A stretch of DNA of 64,000 bases, taken from positions 1-64,000 of the forward strand of contig CAJNOL010000461.1 of the NCBI GenBank assembly GCA_905250125.1, read 5' to 3'. This stretch comes from Rotaria sordida (lineage: Eukaryota > Rotifera > Eurotatoria > Philodinida > Philodinidae). Of the stretch, positions 11,649 through 23,325 are shown one piece after another. The notes beneath the pieces were generated by a model that was not told where the DNA came from, searched no databases, and saw nothing but the letters and a program-made list of their open reading frames with translations. A program made the position numbers and the translations under genes. The number at the start of each line of letters is the position of its first letter. The first letter of the stretch is position 1.

Positions 11649-12626
11649 CTATAGTTTATAATAGTAAATAAGTTCACCTGCTTCACCGGGTGCTGATTGT
11701 TCACTAGGTATGAAAAGAGTAACGATTAAAATATTTTGACCCTTCCATGTAGTGAGTGTTATTGTTGGATTAGCAAATGCTTGACTTCCACCATCTGTGA
11801 TAATTGATACTTGATCAGCATTGCCTGTTTGTGGATCGAATACAAATGTGCGCCAAGTACCAAAATCCTTTGATTTATATTGTCCTTCGATCACAGTAAA
11901 TGCAAAATCATTAAAATTCGAAAGTGCATCTCGGTCACCAATATTGCCTTGTACACCATAATGAAGTAATGCATTATCAAAGTTAGGTTGTTTACGAAAT
12001 TGAGTCCATAGATTAAAATTTTTCAAAGTAGCTCGAGCTTGTCGATCAACAATACAGTTATCATAAAAATGAAACCCAACGTCAATATTATTTAGTGTTG
12101 GTTGACCATATATATTAGGAGTACCTTCAGCACAGCGAGATAATGTGCGTGGAACAGAATAGGTTTTTTGTGAAGTACCAGCTTGTAAATCTGACCATGT
12201 TGGATAATAAGCAAATCGTAAATGATTATTAGGTTCTTGTTCCCATGCAACAATATAACCTTGAGGTTGATCACTAGGTACAGCAATTGTTGGTTGTGAA
12301 CCAAAATAAGCTAATTCTCGAAGCCATGTCCAATGTAGAAGATCATCTGATAAAGCTAAATTAACTCTTGGTACACCATTGATATATGTATGATAGACAC
12401 CAATAAATTCTTCACTATCAGTTCGTTTAATAATTTTAACGCAATCCATTGTATTTCCAAGATGATCACGTGAGCTATATCGACGTCCATCAGCTTGACG
12501 AACATTACCAATGAGTGCTACAAGTTTATGTCGTGCATCATCCGAAGGGGATTGTGCGTGGGTAAGAGTTGAAATACTGCTTATTAGTACAAAGATTATT
12601 GACCACATTTCGCTAGTTCTTGTCAT
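11649..12626 (-). CDS. Secreted beta-propeller protein, GH43-like fold, function unknown
   Basis: A single uninterrupted frame of 325 codons with its own ATG. A hydrophobic signal peptide spans about residues 7-24 (IIFVLISSISTLTHA) with likely cleavage near AQS. The mature part repeats blade-like motifs typical of five-bladed propellers: RVNLALSDDLLHWTWLREL, then a Q-P-T-I strand, an EQEPNNHLRFAYY strand, YGQPTLNN, FAFTVIEGQYKS and FANPTITLT. The S-DLLHW pattern is common in glycoside hydrolase 43/62/117-like and sialidase-like propellers. I cannot place the three acidic catalytic residues, so enzyme activity is not claimed. The lack of introns contrasts with most neighbours, and the type is commoner in bacteria and fungi as I know it, so transfer into the rotifer line is possible but inferred. 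A TATA-rich tract lies just upstream. Confidence 0.7.
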   Translation of the reverse strand: MTRTSEMWSIIFVLISSISTLTHAQSPSDDARHKLVALIGNVRQADGRRYSSRDHLGNTMDCVKIIKRTDSEEFIGVYHTYINGVPRVNLALSDDLLHWTWLRELAYFGSQPTIAVPSDQPQGYIVAWEQEPNNHLRFAYYPTWSDLQAGTSQKTYSVPRTLSRCAEGTPNIYGQPTLNNIDVGFHFYDNCIVDRQARATLKNFNLWTQFRKQPNFDNALLHYGVQGNIGDRDALSNFNDFAFTVIEGQYKSKDFGTWRTFVFDPQTGNADQVSIITDGGSQAFANPTITLTTWKGQNILIVTLFIPSEQSAPGEAGELIYYYKL

Positions 12627-12645
12627 ATAAAGGGTGTAGCAGTAA

Positions 12646-12664
12646 ATATGTATATATATATATA
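12646..12664 (-). promoter_or_regulatory. TATA-rich tract upstream of the propeller gene
   Basis: An alternating TATATA run lies about 20-40 bases before the ATG at 12626 on the minus strand. It could serve as a TATA box with a very short leader. In so AT-rich a genome this may be chance. Confidence 0.25.
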
Positions 12665-13818
12665 AGAATTATCGACAGCTGTGCTATTGTCTCACGAAAG
12701 ATTTTATCAATAGAAAACAGTAAAATAATACGAAGAAAAAAAGTATCATGCGTGGGATAAAGTGGAGATGACGATAGATCAGTATAATTAAGCTACTCTT
12801 GCTACATGCTAAAGATAACTGGCAATTTTATTTGAAGAAACCAGTTTTATCTTTGCAATCAACTTTTTCGTTAAATATTTTGACAATATATTTTTCTGAG
12901 TATGAGACAACAAAGAAATGTTTTTATGCCATGGCATATATTCATTATTTAGTTAAGTGGAGAAAGATTCAAAAGAATAGTAGTTACTCTATTATATGAA
13001 TAGCTCGCAATTTTGTAAGGTTGAGTTTCGAAAATAATATTCTCTGAGAATTGGTTGCTATGGATTGATTTTGACATGTCTTCTCATTTGGTTCTACTTA
13101 CCTTCCATTCATATTAACAAGTAACGCTCATACGACAGATTCATTGAACCTTTTCTAAAAGATATGAAGATGTTGGTCCGCTTAAAGAAAGGAATGGTGG
13201 TTCAAACCTTGTCATAGTTATTCGATCGTTAGTATTGCCAATCGTTGCACACAAAAACTCATATTTTATTCATATTTTCCTGCAAGACCTCTCACTTGAA
13301 GTTAAAAGTTTACCTCTGAGTTAGTCATACAATGATCTATTTGATATCAATCTAAATTTAAAGAAAAAAAAAACAACACTCAATGTCAAATCGAAGTGGT
13401 GGTCTAGGAATCTTTAGAATTATTTATTATTATATATATCAAACTAGTTTTACTGATATGAACGACTATTTCTATAATGGAATCACTGTATATCATTGTA
13501 ATTTATTATATAGTTATCTTCATTTCGTATTATTTATATCATATCTTTTGCAGACACAAAAGAGATGACGAAATGAGTCCATTATGAGATACAGAGTACA
13601 TCTACAGTTGATTCAAGGTATCTATGTCTGATGCACATCTCATTAGTGTACCAAGCTGATATATAATTTGTAGTTCTATGAAATTTTACGTCCATCGATC
13701 GATGCCAAAAGAGGAAATACTTATAGAAATAAATAGTAAAGGAAAAGCTGTCAGCGCAATTCTTACGGGATTAATATATTAAACATGATGGAACTACTTT
13801 AACTATTGTGGGGGACCC
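12665..13818. other. Intergenic region between the propeller gene and the foldback
   Basis: AT-rich, no convincing coding frame and no clear repeat. Open frames of 60-66 codons here have no domain features. Confidence 0.4.
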
Positions 13819-14193
13819 AAGAAGAAAAAGCGAAAACTCTGTATTTCAGCATACTCCAAAGATGTGTCAAAGTTATCCTCTAGAGCTTCTTAGCTATTTC
13901 AAGTCTACTATCAACGTATGTCACGAGCGTGTTAGTTTGAGTCCATTTTATATAAGTCTGTCTAATATTGAAGTTCAAATACTTTATTGTACTTCACTGG
14001 AACTTAAATCTTGAAGTACAATGAAGTATTTGAACTTTATTACCAGACAGACTTATACAAAATGAACTCAAACTAACATGCTCGTGACACAAGTTGATAT
14101 TAGGTTCGAAATAGCTAAGAAGTTATAAAAGATAGCTTTGGTGTATCCTTGAAGTATGCTGAATTATGGAATTTTTGCTTTTTCTCTCTCTTG
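13819..14193. mobile_element. Near-complete hairpin element with a 15-base loop
   Basis: The left arm 13819-13997 and right arm 14013-14193 are reverse complements with scattered mismatches. Paired blocks include cagcatactcc with a tccttgaagtatgctg block, gtcacgagc with gctcgtgac, and ttgtacttca with tgaagtacaa at the centre. The whole element folds on itself with almost no loop. No protein is encoded; the open frame across the left arm is a by-product. It resembles a foldback MITE. Flanking duplications were not resolved. Confidence 0.75.
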
Positions 14194-15023
14194 AGGAAAC
14201 CTCATCATCTATATGATATACAATGACTGCACCAAAAACCAGTATGTCGGAAAACTCGCTAGATCGTTACAGGCATATCAACCTCTGTGTCACAGTCTGT
14301 CAGTAGGTTAAAAGAACATCGCCATGTTTGTCGCCGCCTTTGAGGCAAGCTGAAGAAAATGAAATCAATTTTCAAACTATCTCGATGATCAACAAGTTCA
14401 CAAACTTACTAAAACATAGTATTATGACAGACTTTTTTTTATAAATGTTACTTTAGCTGTTTCTAATCAATCGAATACTTACTCGTTTGCGTTTTCTCAA
14501 TTATTTCATCTATGACATATTTGCATGTAAACAAAAGTAAATGACACTTTTTCACTTGAACAAAAATTCAGTCCATTTTGGAAAAAGATCTTTAGATGAA
14601 TTTTCTGCAAAAGAACTAATATCAATTTTACAATTAACAAGTTTGTTATTGATTAATAAGTTTTCTCGATGGCTTCAAGGTACACGAATAGCTCGAGATG
14701 ATAGATTACTACGGAAATCTATCATTAAGCAAACTTGAGATATTTCATGTCTTAATGGATCACTACTCATTCATGTTCATACTAGAAGTATTAAATATAT
14801 TAATCACAAGTTCGAGTATCATCACTATTGACATTCATACTTGAATCAGAAGAAGTTGAATATTAAAAAAAAATCATGTTAATGATTTTCTCGGAAGCAT
14901 CTATAATCAATTTTTCTTTTCCAAATAAATAATTACAATAAAAATAAACCAAAATCTAAAGAAGTCAAAGATAATAGACATAAGAAAAATGCCTATGAAT
15001 ACAAAGAATTGAAGTAAATCAAA
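14194..15023. other. Intergenic region downstream of COASY
   Basis: No supported gene. The segment next to 15023 is the presumed 3' untranslated region of COASY on the minus strand, with AT-rich sequence suitable for polyadenylation. A 65-codon frame at 14541-14738 has no recognisable features. Confidence 0.4.
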
Positions 15024-17158
15024 TTAAAATATAGGATTGTCACCATTAATACGTTCTAAAAGTAGATGCCAAGCATGTTCAACTTGTTTTTGTGTAACAC
15101 TTTCTGCCCAATAAGTACAAAGAAGTACGTTAGCATATGGAAATCGTTCTTGATTTGACATTTGATTACTTAAACGACGTTTTGCTTCGTCAGATGATAA
15201 GTGATCTCGTTCAACAACACGTCGAATAGCCTGAAGAAAAAATAAATACATCGATTAATAGATGAATATATAAATTTTAAATAAACGAAAATCAATACTT
15301 CTTTTGGAGGAATAGATGCAATCCATATTTCATTTACTGCTTCAGTCCATTGTGCTTCAAGTAATACAGCTGCATCAAGTACAATTATACGTTTACCTAA
15401 TAGAATTTTTTGAAAAATCTATCAAAAAAACAAAAATTTTCCTTACTACATACCTTCTTTAAATAAATATTCAATTCGTTCTTTTGTCAAATTTAAAATA
15501 GCAGGCCATACAATATCCGTTAGTTTTTTAAGTTCATCAGGTGATTGAAAGACTTTATTACCAAGTATTTTTCTATCAATTGATCGATCAATAGGATTGA
15601 CAATTTCTTCACCAAATGTTGCAATTATTTTTTTATAAACATCAGTATCCACTTTATATGTTTCATGACCTGTATATATTGAGCAAAATAATTTTTTTAT
15701 TGATGAAATTTTTCATAATTAGAAAAATAAAATACTCGCCTAATTTATCACAATTAATAATAGCAGCACCAAGTTTTTCAAGTCTTCGAGCAATACTTGA
15801 TTTTCCTGAGCCTATACCACCAGTAAGACCAATTACATAGGGTCGATTTGATTCAGCTGATTTCTATATTCATTAATAAATAATCAGAAGATGAAATTAT
15901 AGAAATTATAAAATGAAATTACTAATGGTGGTTTAAGAAGAATACCAAGCCTTTGTCGTCGAAGTGAAGTTGAACTTAATTTATTATCTCCATCTTGATT
16001 ACCATTTTCAGCTGGAACCATTGGTATGACATGAACAGCTAATTGAGATAAACCATTTTCTTGTCTTTCTTTATTAACTTGTGAAGCACCTTCTTGTGTT
16101 TCATCGGTAACAATAATACACTAAATGATCGTATTTTTATCTTTAAAAGTACAATTGTTCTTTTAAAAAAAACCAAACTTTACATTTAAATCAGCCATTG
16201 TTGCTGATGGACCACATGGATCTTCGATTGGTTCACAGTGTACATAAAGACTAGGTCGAATTAAATCAACAAATGAACGAACATTTGACATACGATCATT
16301 TATTGGTTCAACTACTTCAGCTAATACCTAAATAAATGCAATTTATTGTGAGTCTATGATCTATCAAAACTATTAAAATGTTTTTTTTTATTTTTAAATT
16401 TATCAAAATTCTTGTTCAAGAAACATGACTCAAAATAAGTTTTAACAAAAATTACTTTGTTTTTTATCATGACACCATCGGTTACACCAATAACTATTTT
16501 TTCATCACAAAGTAAAGCACTTTCAGTTAATAATAATTTATGACCATTATGTAATCGATCAAATGTACCTAAAAGTAAAAATCATAAGTTTAATTTTTAC
16601 GACATATTTTAACTTACCACCCAAAACTCCTCGATTATATTGACTCGTAGATTTCGTATTAAATAAATCATTATCAAATATAGGTAATTTATCAATTGAT
16701 TGATCTTCTTTCGTTTCTTTTTCATCAATAATTCGAAGTTCAAAATTTTGATCTAATTGATAAAAATGATCTCGACAATAGTTATATAATCCTGGTGATG
16801 GTGAACAATCAGCAAAAACTGCTTCACATATACGAGGTAATCGAATAGGATTTGTAGATTTTATTGCTGAATCAACATTATGAAGAAGAATATCAACTGA
16901 AGGATTTTTTGTTGATGTTAATTGTTTATAAATAGCATATAACATTGGACGTATACGTTCTTTTTGTTGTTCACGATCAAAGAATTTTTCAGATGATGAT
17001 GATGATGATGATTGAAAATTTGGATTTTGAACAACAACATAAAGATTTCTTTCAACATAAGGTATAACAGACGAAAGAATAAATGGAATACGTGAACGAA
17101 TTGGATTTGTAATTAATAAAAGTGCTGTTTGGAATCGACGAATATTTTTTTCAGTCAT
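15024..17158 (-). CDS. COASY: Bifunctional coenzyme A synthase (phosphopantetheine adenylyltransferase / dephospho-CoA kinase)
   Basis: Catalyses the last two steps of coenzyme A synthesis. Eight exons in transcript order: 16618-17158, 16456-16568, 16184-16327, 15923-16120, 15740-15863, 15454-15669, 15299-15396 and 15024-15230. They join to 546 residues (human 564). The PPAT half carries [18 protein letters not shown], with the HxGH nucleotidylyltransferase motif HNGH, and IVIGVTDG. The kinase half carries the P-loop [12 protein letters not shown], then [23 protein letters not shown] and [12 protein letters not shown], all close to vertebrate COASY. The intron 15670-15739 is on the other side of exon 5 and must start with GC instead of GT (donor at 15738-15739) for the LGHETY junction to stay in frame. 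The gene is the last of a same-strand block, 810 bases after AP2S1. A pyrimidine-rich acceptor (ttcttctag) lies about 105 bases before the ATG, so a leader intron or trans-splice site is possible. Confidence 0.93.
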
Positions 17159-17968
17159 AATAATTCGTTTGGAATTAAATAATACGTCAATGAAGTATAA
17201 ATAATAACATTAATAAATAATACAATGACATAAACCTATAATATTCTCTAGAAGAAAAAAATATATATAATCAGAATAATCATATTTTTGTTAAGAAATA
17301 AATAAAATTTTTCATATCATAATCTCATGTGAAAATAATATTAAAACAAGAAAAAAAATCAAAGCCTTCCAACAACGTACTATTTCTTGTTAAGATTTCG
17401 ATTAATTGATCTTATTGTCATATTTATAATTTCTTTTGTTCTTCCTTATCAATCTTTCATAAAATTAGTTCATTGAACAATTCAAACTTTTCTTTCTAAC
17501 AACAGCACAAGTCTAATTGCTTTCTAAATTGTTCAAACCAAGATCGACATTCGTTCTTACACTTTTGATATTACAACAAAATACATATTCATCTAAAAAA
17601 GTTGAAATTTACACAACACCACATTTTGTTTCATATCAAATATTTATTGCATTTTAATTGATCAAAATCAAATTTAATATTTTTATAATCAATGAATTTT
17701 TCATTTGATTCATCCAATAAATAGATCTTTACTCATAAAAAATAGAAAACAAAATATTTTGTTTTTGTTTTTTGTTAATTTTATTTTTAAAGACAAGACA
17801 ATATCATCGATTGCACATAAAGATCAAAATATTGTTGAGAAAGAAACAAAAAAAATTTCATAATGATTATCTATAGGTAGGTTTAAATCGGAATGACGAA
17901 CTACTAGGTTGTGCGATAAATTTTTATAGAATGGAATAATATATTAATTACATGTCAATTAAAATTTA
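17159..17968. other. Spacer between AP2S1 and COASY
   Basis: About 800 AT-rich bases without a coding frame. They hold the presumed 3' end of AP2S1 and the 5' leader of COASY (both on the minus strand). The length sets this gap apart from the much shorter gaps in the F-box-PIGO-AP2S1 group, so COASY may have its own promoter here. Confidence 0.4.
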
Positions 17969-19748
17969 TTATTCAAGTGATGTTAATGTAGTAAGTTGTT
18001 TTAACACTTTAATTTGACTTGTTTCTCGTATCTCACCAGCTAGAAACATTTCATCGACTACCGAATAGACCTTCAAATACATCAATTTAATAAAGATCAA
18101 AATTAATGAGAGACAAAAAACAAAACAATCAATCTTTACTTTATAGAAATTGAAAACCAAATCAAGTTCGCATACATTGTGGAAGAATCTTTTTAAATAA
18201 ATAATATATGAAATAATTTATATTTTCATTTTTAATTTGACTTACTCATTGAGAACTTCAACAAAATTATGTATAGCTTCAAGATAAGCTAAATTATTAT
18301 CGTTAACATCGACACAAATACAAAAGTATAAGCCAGCATAACGACGATAGACTATTTTAAAATTACGAAACTAAAATTAAAAAATGAATTTCATTTTAAA
18401 TCATCATGTACATATATAAAATCAATTATACCTCAACAAAACTAAACAAATAAAAAGAAAAAAAACAAGAATTTAGTAAGAAAGAAAAAAAAGAACACAT
18501 TCCACTTACTTTGTATGTTTGGCATCACGTACAGTAACCAAAGCATGAACCTCTTCAATTAATTTCTGTTTTTCATCATCATGAAAATTCATGAACCTAC
18601 CAAAAAAAAAACATTCAATTTTATATTATATTAATATTTATTACAATAGTTTCGAGAAAATATGTCGATTTCATCAATATGAGTCTTCTTTAACAAAACA
18701 ACATACTAATATGAATTAGAACTAAAGAAACTTAAAAATTATGTTCGTTTTACTAAGAACTTCTTGTCAAAGAAAATGTGATTTACTAAAATAAAAAGAT
18801 TTTCAAAAGCTACAAATCTGATTTCTTTTATACAAGATGAAAAAATAAAGATTCATAGGGTATATTTTCATCTTTTTTCAAAAATTTGATCATCATGAAT
18901 TAATCTCAACTTTCACACGAGACAACTTTAATTCTCATTAACTTTTTATAAAACTCACATATATTTTCCAAGAAAATAGTGAGTGTAAGGTTTAAATCGA
19001 GGTTTTGTGGCTCTCCTCTTCCCTCTTTTAAATCCATAGTAACCGATGTCAAAAGTCATTGGATACGAATCCTCCTTTAGTAACCGAGAACAGCAGACAC
19101 TAAAATTCTTTAGCAACAGGAAAAAACACGCTGAACAGGATTAACAATAAGATTTTGACCGTTTTAAAACATTTCAAATCTTTCATTGACATTTAAATGG
19201 CTGGAATACATTGGTGAACGTTTCAAGTAGTGCAATTTCTGATTTTTGTACATATAAAACATTCTATGATAGATTTCAATTTCTAAGCTTATCGAGATAT
19301 ATAATAACGTATTGATATAATGCATGTATACAATTAGGCTTATCAGCCAATTAGATCAATGGTTAAAATAATATTAATGTTAAATTAAGAAAGACGAACG
19401 AAAAGCAACAAAGTAAACAAAAAGTAGGGCGTCATTATAAAAAAATTTCTATTTGAAATGCAGAAATAAGACAAATCGTTTCTCTAATGATCAATTATCC
19501 TTGGAAAACAACTATAGTCTAGTAGAGATTTTTCACTTTAGCTCTTTTGTATTAGTATAATGGTGCTATTGAATATATATGAGTTTCACATTTTAATTTC
19601 AAAATGACTGCGCTGACAAACATTTAAAACTATCTCAAAGTATGCTAAGACTTTGTCTGAAGACTATTCCAAGAAAGTCTGTAAATGCATACCATTTAGC
19701 CAAACGAGTTTTTCCAGCTCGATTTTGAATAAGAATAAATCGAATCAT
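17969..19748 (-). CDS. AP2S1: AP-2 adaptor complex subunit sigma
   Basis: Small sigma subunit of the clathrin AP-2 adaptor, acting at the plasma membrane in endocytosis. Six exons: 19693-19748, 18510-18596, 18432-18441, 18246-18370, 18140-18188 and 17969-18070. They join to 142 residues, the exact human length. The protein begins [19 protein letters not shown] and contains [57 protein letters not shown] and [16 protein letters not shown], nearly identical to vertebrate AP2S1. Exon 3 is only 10 bases and supplies N-FVE; without it the frame breaks. The first intron is long (18597-19692, about 1.1 kb), the others 48-78 bases. The ATG lies 70 bases after the PIGO stop, with a strong acceptor (cattttcttttag) 27 bases before it, as expected for a downstream gene of an operon resolved by trans-splicing. 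Confidence 0.95.
18432..18441 (-). other. AP2S1: 10-base microexon of AP2S1
   Basis: On the minus strand a TTTAG acceptor is followed by ten bases and then a GTATAA donor. Together with two bases from the previous exon, they encode N-F-V-E, matching the invariant NFVEFRNF stretch of AP-2 sigma. Both flanking introns are about 61-68 bases. The call rests on frame and family conservation together. Confidence 0.85.
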
Positions 19749-19818
19749 AATTGATTAAAATAAATTTCGAATTATCTAAAAGAAAATGAAACTAAGTAAA
19801 AAAAAAAGAAACCAATGT
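19749..19818 (-). promoter_or_regulatory. Intercistronic spacer with trans-splice-like acceptor (PIGO to AP2S1)
   Basis: Seventy bases separate the PIGO stop from the AP2S1 ATG. On the minus strand they contain two pyrimidine-rich tracts, the second ending in cattttcttttag with AG at about 19776-19777. No donor could pair with it between the two genes, so it would need either read-through splicing from inside PIGO or an outside spliced leader. Confidence 0.55.
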
Positions 19819-20250
19819 TTATTTTTTAAGTTTAATTGTTAAAAGAACAAATAACCATTTAATAATAAATCCTATAAGTTGAAATAAAAATCTTGGACAA
19901 AAAATTTTCCATAACATTAAATGTCGTCTTAATATAAATACACTTAATGATATTATCATTAATTTAAAACAATCAATAATTAAAATTTTTTTAAATAATT
20001 CTTCTTGATATTTCTTTTGATATAGTTTTCGAATAAAAATAACATTTAATATCTGACCAGAAAATGTTTCAATAAGAATAAATATACCACGTACAATTAA
20101 TGAATTAATAATTAATGAAAGATAAATATTTATTGTAGAATTTAATGTTGGAAATGCTGCTGTCCAACGTATTTGTGAAAGAACTGGTTGATGACCAGTT
20201 GCATAAAAAAAATAATCAGCTAATATAGATAAAAATAATGAAAATGATTG

Positions 20251-20282
<32 letters not shown>

Positions 20283-23200
20283 AAATAATATAATAAATAA
20301 AATATTGAAGAAATATCACAAATGAAAAACGATAACCAACAACAAATATAAGAATAGAATAAATTAATTTATCAAAATGATTTGGATTTAATAAAACAAA
20401 ACAAATCTGAATAATAATACTCAAATAAAATATTGATAATATATATGGAATATTAAACCAATAACCAACTACACATATATATGATATATAAGGTAATAAA
20501 TATGAATAATTACATGTTAAAATAAGAATAATTAACCAAACAATAGTAGCCATAAATGAAAGAAAATAATCGGAAGTATCTGAAAATTTTTTTATAAGCC
20601 ATATTGAATCAATACAATAAGGTTGTTGTTCTTCGCGACAAATTAAAAATGTTCGTGTTAAAAATAATAAAAAAGAAAGAAGAAATTTTTTTAAAATTTT
20701 CATTTTACTTATTAATATAATTGTTTGAAGAAAAAAATAAAGACACATTGCTTCATTTATAATAAAACTATTTGAAAATGATATTACAAAATACATTAAT
20801 GTAAGACTAATATTAAAAATTATATTTTCATAATTAAATAATTTCATAAAAATTAATAAAAATATTAAACATGATATTAACATTAAAATTAAACCAATTA
20901 TAATACGATATACATTAAATGTTGACCATTGAAGACGAAAATGTGTTTGTAATTCAAATTTAAATTCATTAAATAAATTTTCAATCATTGTTAAATTTCT
21001 TTCTCTATCAAATGATATAAATATTGTATGTAAATTAGCACGTAATTCTTGTAATTTATCTGATAATGAAAGTGTTAATGAAATATGTTTTAAATAAATT
21101 TCAATTTGTTCAAAATTTAATTTCATTGCAATATAACGTTGTTCTAATGGTATTATATCAATAATCATCATACCTAAACTTGAATATGGTATTAATATAT
21201 GAAGAAACCATGAAAGTGTTGGAACAATATCTATTTGTGAAACAGTTTTTTCATTTTGATTTGATGATAAAAAATAATTTGGTTTATTTGTATAAATAAA
21301 CATAGCTGTTTCAATTTCATTTAATTCATCACCACCATGATCACCTTGTTGTGTCATACCATGATCACCAATAACTATTAAAAGTGATGATGAATTTGAT
21401 TTATTAAATGATAAACTTATATTTCGTATAACATCATCCATTTGATTTAATTTACGTTTCATTTCAATATGTAATGGACCATATCGATGACCACAATGAT
21501 CAACACCTAACAAATATTATAAACAATAATTTATAACACAGTAATGATAATTTTTTTTCCCGAAAATTTAGAATACATCAGCAGATATTTCTTAGAAATG
21601 AAAATTTAGATGATAGAGTATATTTTTAATGGGTTCTATGAGTAGTCGAAATAATTAGTATATAATGTTGCAAATAAAGTGTCATAGAAGATACTATGAT
21701 GTCTCAAATTACTATATTATATTGTAATAAAAAAGAGTAAAATAAAAACTAATGAGTATATTTAAAAGTTTCGACCCCTCTCTGTAAATTGATATTATTT
21801 ATATAAAATACATATATAGATAGTTGACTAAAATGTACAGTTTTGTAGAATGAGATTAAAAAAAAATTATACTTCCTTTATTAAGCATTTTATACCTTAC
21901 ATTTTGTTTTTTGACCAAAAATAAAAACATTCTCGTAATGTCCGAATGATTAAAGTTGAGCGAAATATTAATTTCTAGATATTTTTACATAGTTTGATAG
22001 AGTTCGACAAACTCTGCAAGAATATGAATATTAAAAACGAAAACTTCTGATACTGTTTCCAATACAGAACATGGAAGAAATCAGGTAGACTAAAATAAAT
22101 CTCGCATACGTCGTACGAGAGAGTATGCTTAACTTTCAATAACATTAGTTGATCGAAAGATAATTGATGTTTCGAGATGTGATGTGACATACAGAAGCTA
22201 AAAATAACCTTTTCAAGCTATCTGAATAGACGTAACCGTAGATCAACTAATATTATTAAAGGTTTAATTTACTCTCTCTAAAGTTGGATACAAGATCCAA
22301 AATTTTTTTGATATTCATATTCTTGTAGAAATTGTCGAACTCTATAACAATGTCTAGAAAACAATATTTTCGTTTCAGACATTACAAGCATATTTTATTT
22401 TTACAAAAAATGTTTAGTTATGATCAACATAGCAACTATAATCTTTCATGATGTCGATATCATACGAACTATTTTCTTTTCTAATTGCAGCTACAATCTC
22501 ATTCTACAAAATATGGTATATTTCAATCAACTATCTATATATATCTTCATATAGATAACGTTAATTTATATATAGAGATCGAAATTTTTTGAACTATCTG
22601 TTAGATTTCTATGCTGTCAATTGAATTAAAATTGTTCGTATAATTTATTTGTTTGAATGAGATTTAATTTACCTAAGAAATGTGCAATAATAAATGATAA
22701 TTGTTCATGACGAGTATCTTCAATAACTGTCCATAAATGTTTAAGAATTCCATTGTCAACTGTATCTAAATCATGAACATCAAATGATGGATAAACATAT
22801 AAATGTTTAAATTTTATATTTGGATAAAGTGCTAACCATGTATCATCACCTAATAATGAAATATTTCTTTGATAAGAAGATTTTATCAATTGATTTAAAA
22901 TATTATCTTCTTGAATTTCATAACCTATAAAATTATATGATATATCAATAAATGTTGGTAATGTACCAGTTGTTAATGCTTTTAAACGTTGAAGGGTTGT
23001 TGTTGGTGGATCAGCAATTAATCGTAATAGAATTGATTGTTTAGATTTTATCTCAAGTAATTCTTGTACAAATGGCATTTGATTTAAATAATTATTATTT
23101 ATTGAATCATTATTTGGTTTAATAAAATCATAACGAAGTGCATCAATAACAATTAAAATAACTTGATTGAATTCAATTGGTATTGATAATGGAAAAGTAC

Positions 23201-23306
23201 CAATGGAATTTTGTAAAATAACACGACGTGTTAATAAAAATCCATTAAGAAAAAAAATAAGACCAATTATATAAAGAAAATTAAGAGATAAAAATTTATA
23301 ATTCAT
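19819..23306 (-). CDS. PIGO: GPI ethanolamine phosphate transferase 3
   Basis: ER multi-pass enzyme that adds ethanolamine phosphate to the third mannose of the GPI anchor. Two exons, 22673-23306 and 19819-21506, join to 773 residues; human PIGO has about 1,089, so the membrane part is shorter here. An N-terminal membrane anchor (residues about 5-25) is followed by the alkaline-phosphatase-fold domain: VILIVIDALRYDF, DPPTTTLQRLKALTTGTLPT, GDDTW, PSFDVHDLDTVDNGILKHL, HFLGVDHCGHRYGPLH and GDHGMTQQGDHGGDE, all diagnostic of PIGO rather than PIGN or PIGG. About ten or more membrane segments follow, with a ten-Asn run at about 20251-20280. The start at 23306 was chosen because a splice acceptor (gtattttag) ends two bases before it and the F-box stop lies 19 bases upstream. 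An in-frame ATG at 23339 and an open frame to 23420 would overlap the F-box gene. The 1.17 kb intron holds a foldback element. Confidence 0.92.
21905..22420. mobile_element. Foldback element inside the PIGO intron
   Basis: The left part (about 21910-22085) and right part (about 22290-22415) are imperfect reverse complements. Matching blocks include atagagttcgaca with tgtcgaactctat, caagaatatgaatat with atattcatattcttg, and gtaatgtc with gacattac. No ORF. It occupies nearly half of the intron. Ends are approximate. Confidence 0.6.
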
Positions 23307-23325
23307 ATCTAAAATACAAAATAAA
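23307..23325 (-). promoter_or_regulatory. 19-base intercistronic spacer with acceptor (F-box to PIGO)
   Basis: Between the F-box stop and the PIGO ATG the minus strand reads tttattttgtattttag followed by two bases and ATG. This is a complete polypyrimidine tract and AG acceptor filling the whole spacer, with no room for a promoter. Confidence 0.6.

Noticed and set aside
13808-14014. 68-codon plus-strand frame
   Set aside because: It lies in the left arm of the hairpin element and crosses the loop; it has no domain features.
20245-20282. ATT trinucleotide run as a frame-breaking microsatellite in PIGO
   Set aside because: It is in frame and encodes ten Asn in a loop; Asn runs are common in the other proteins here, so it is only a composition effect.
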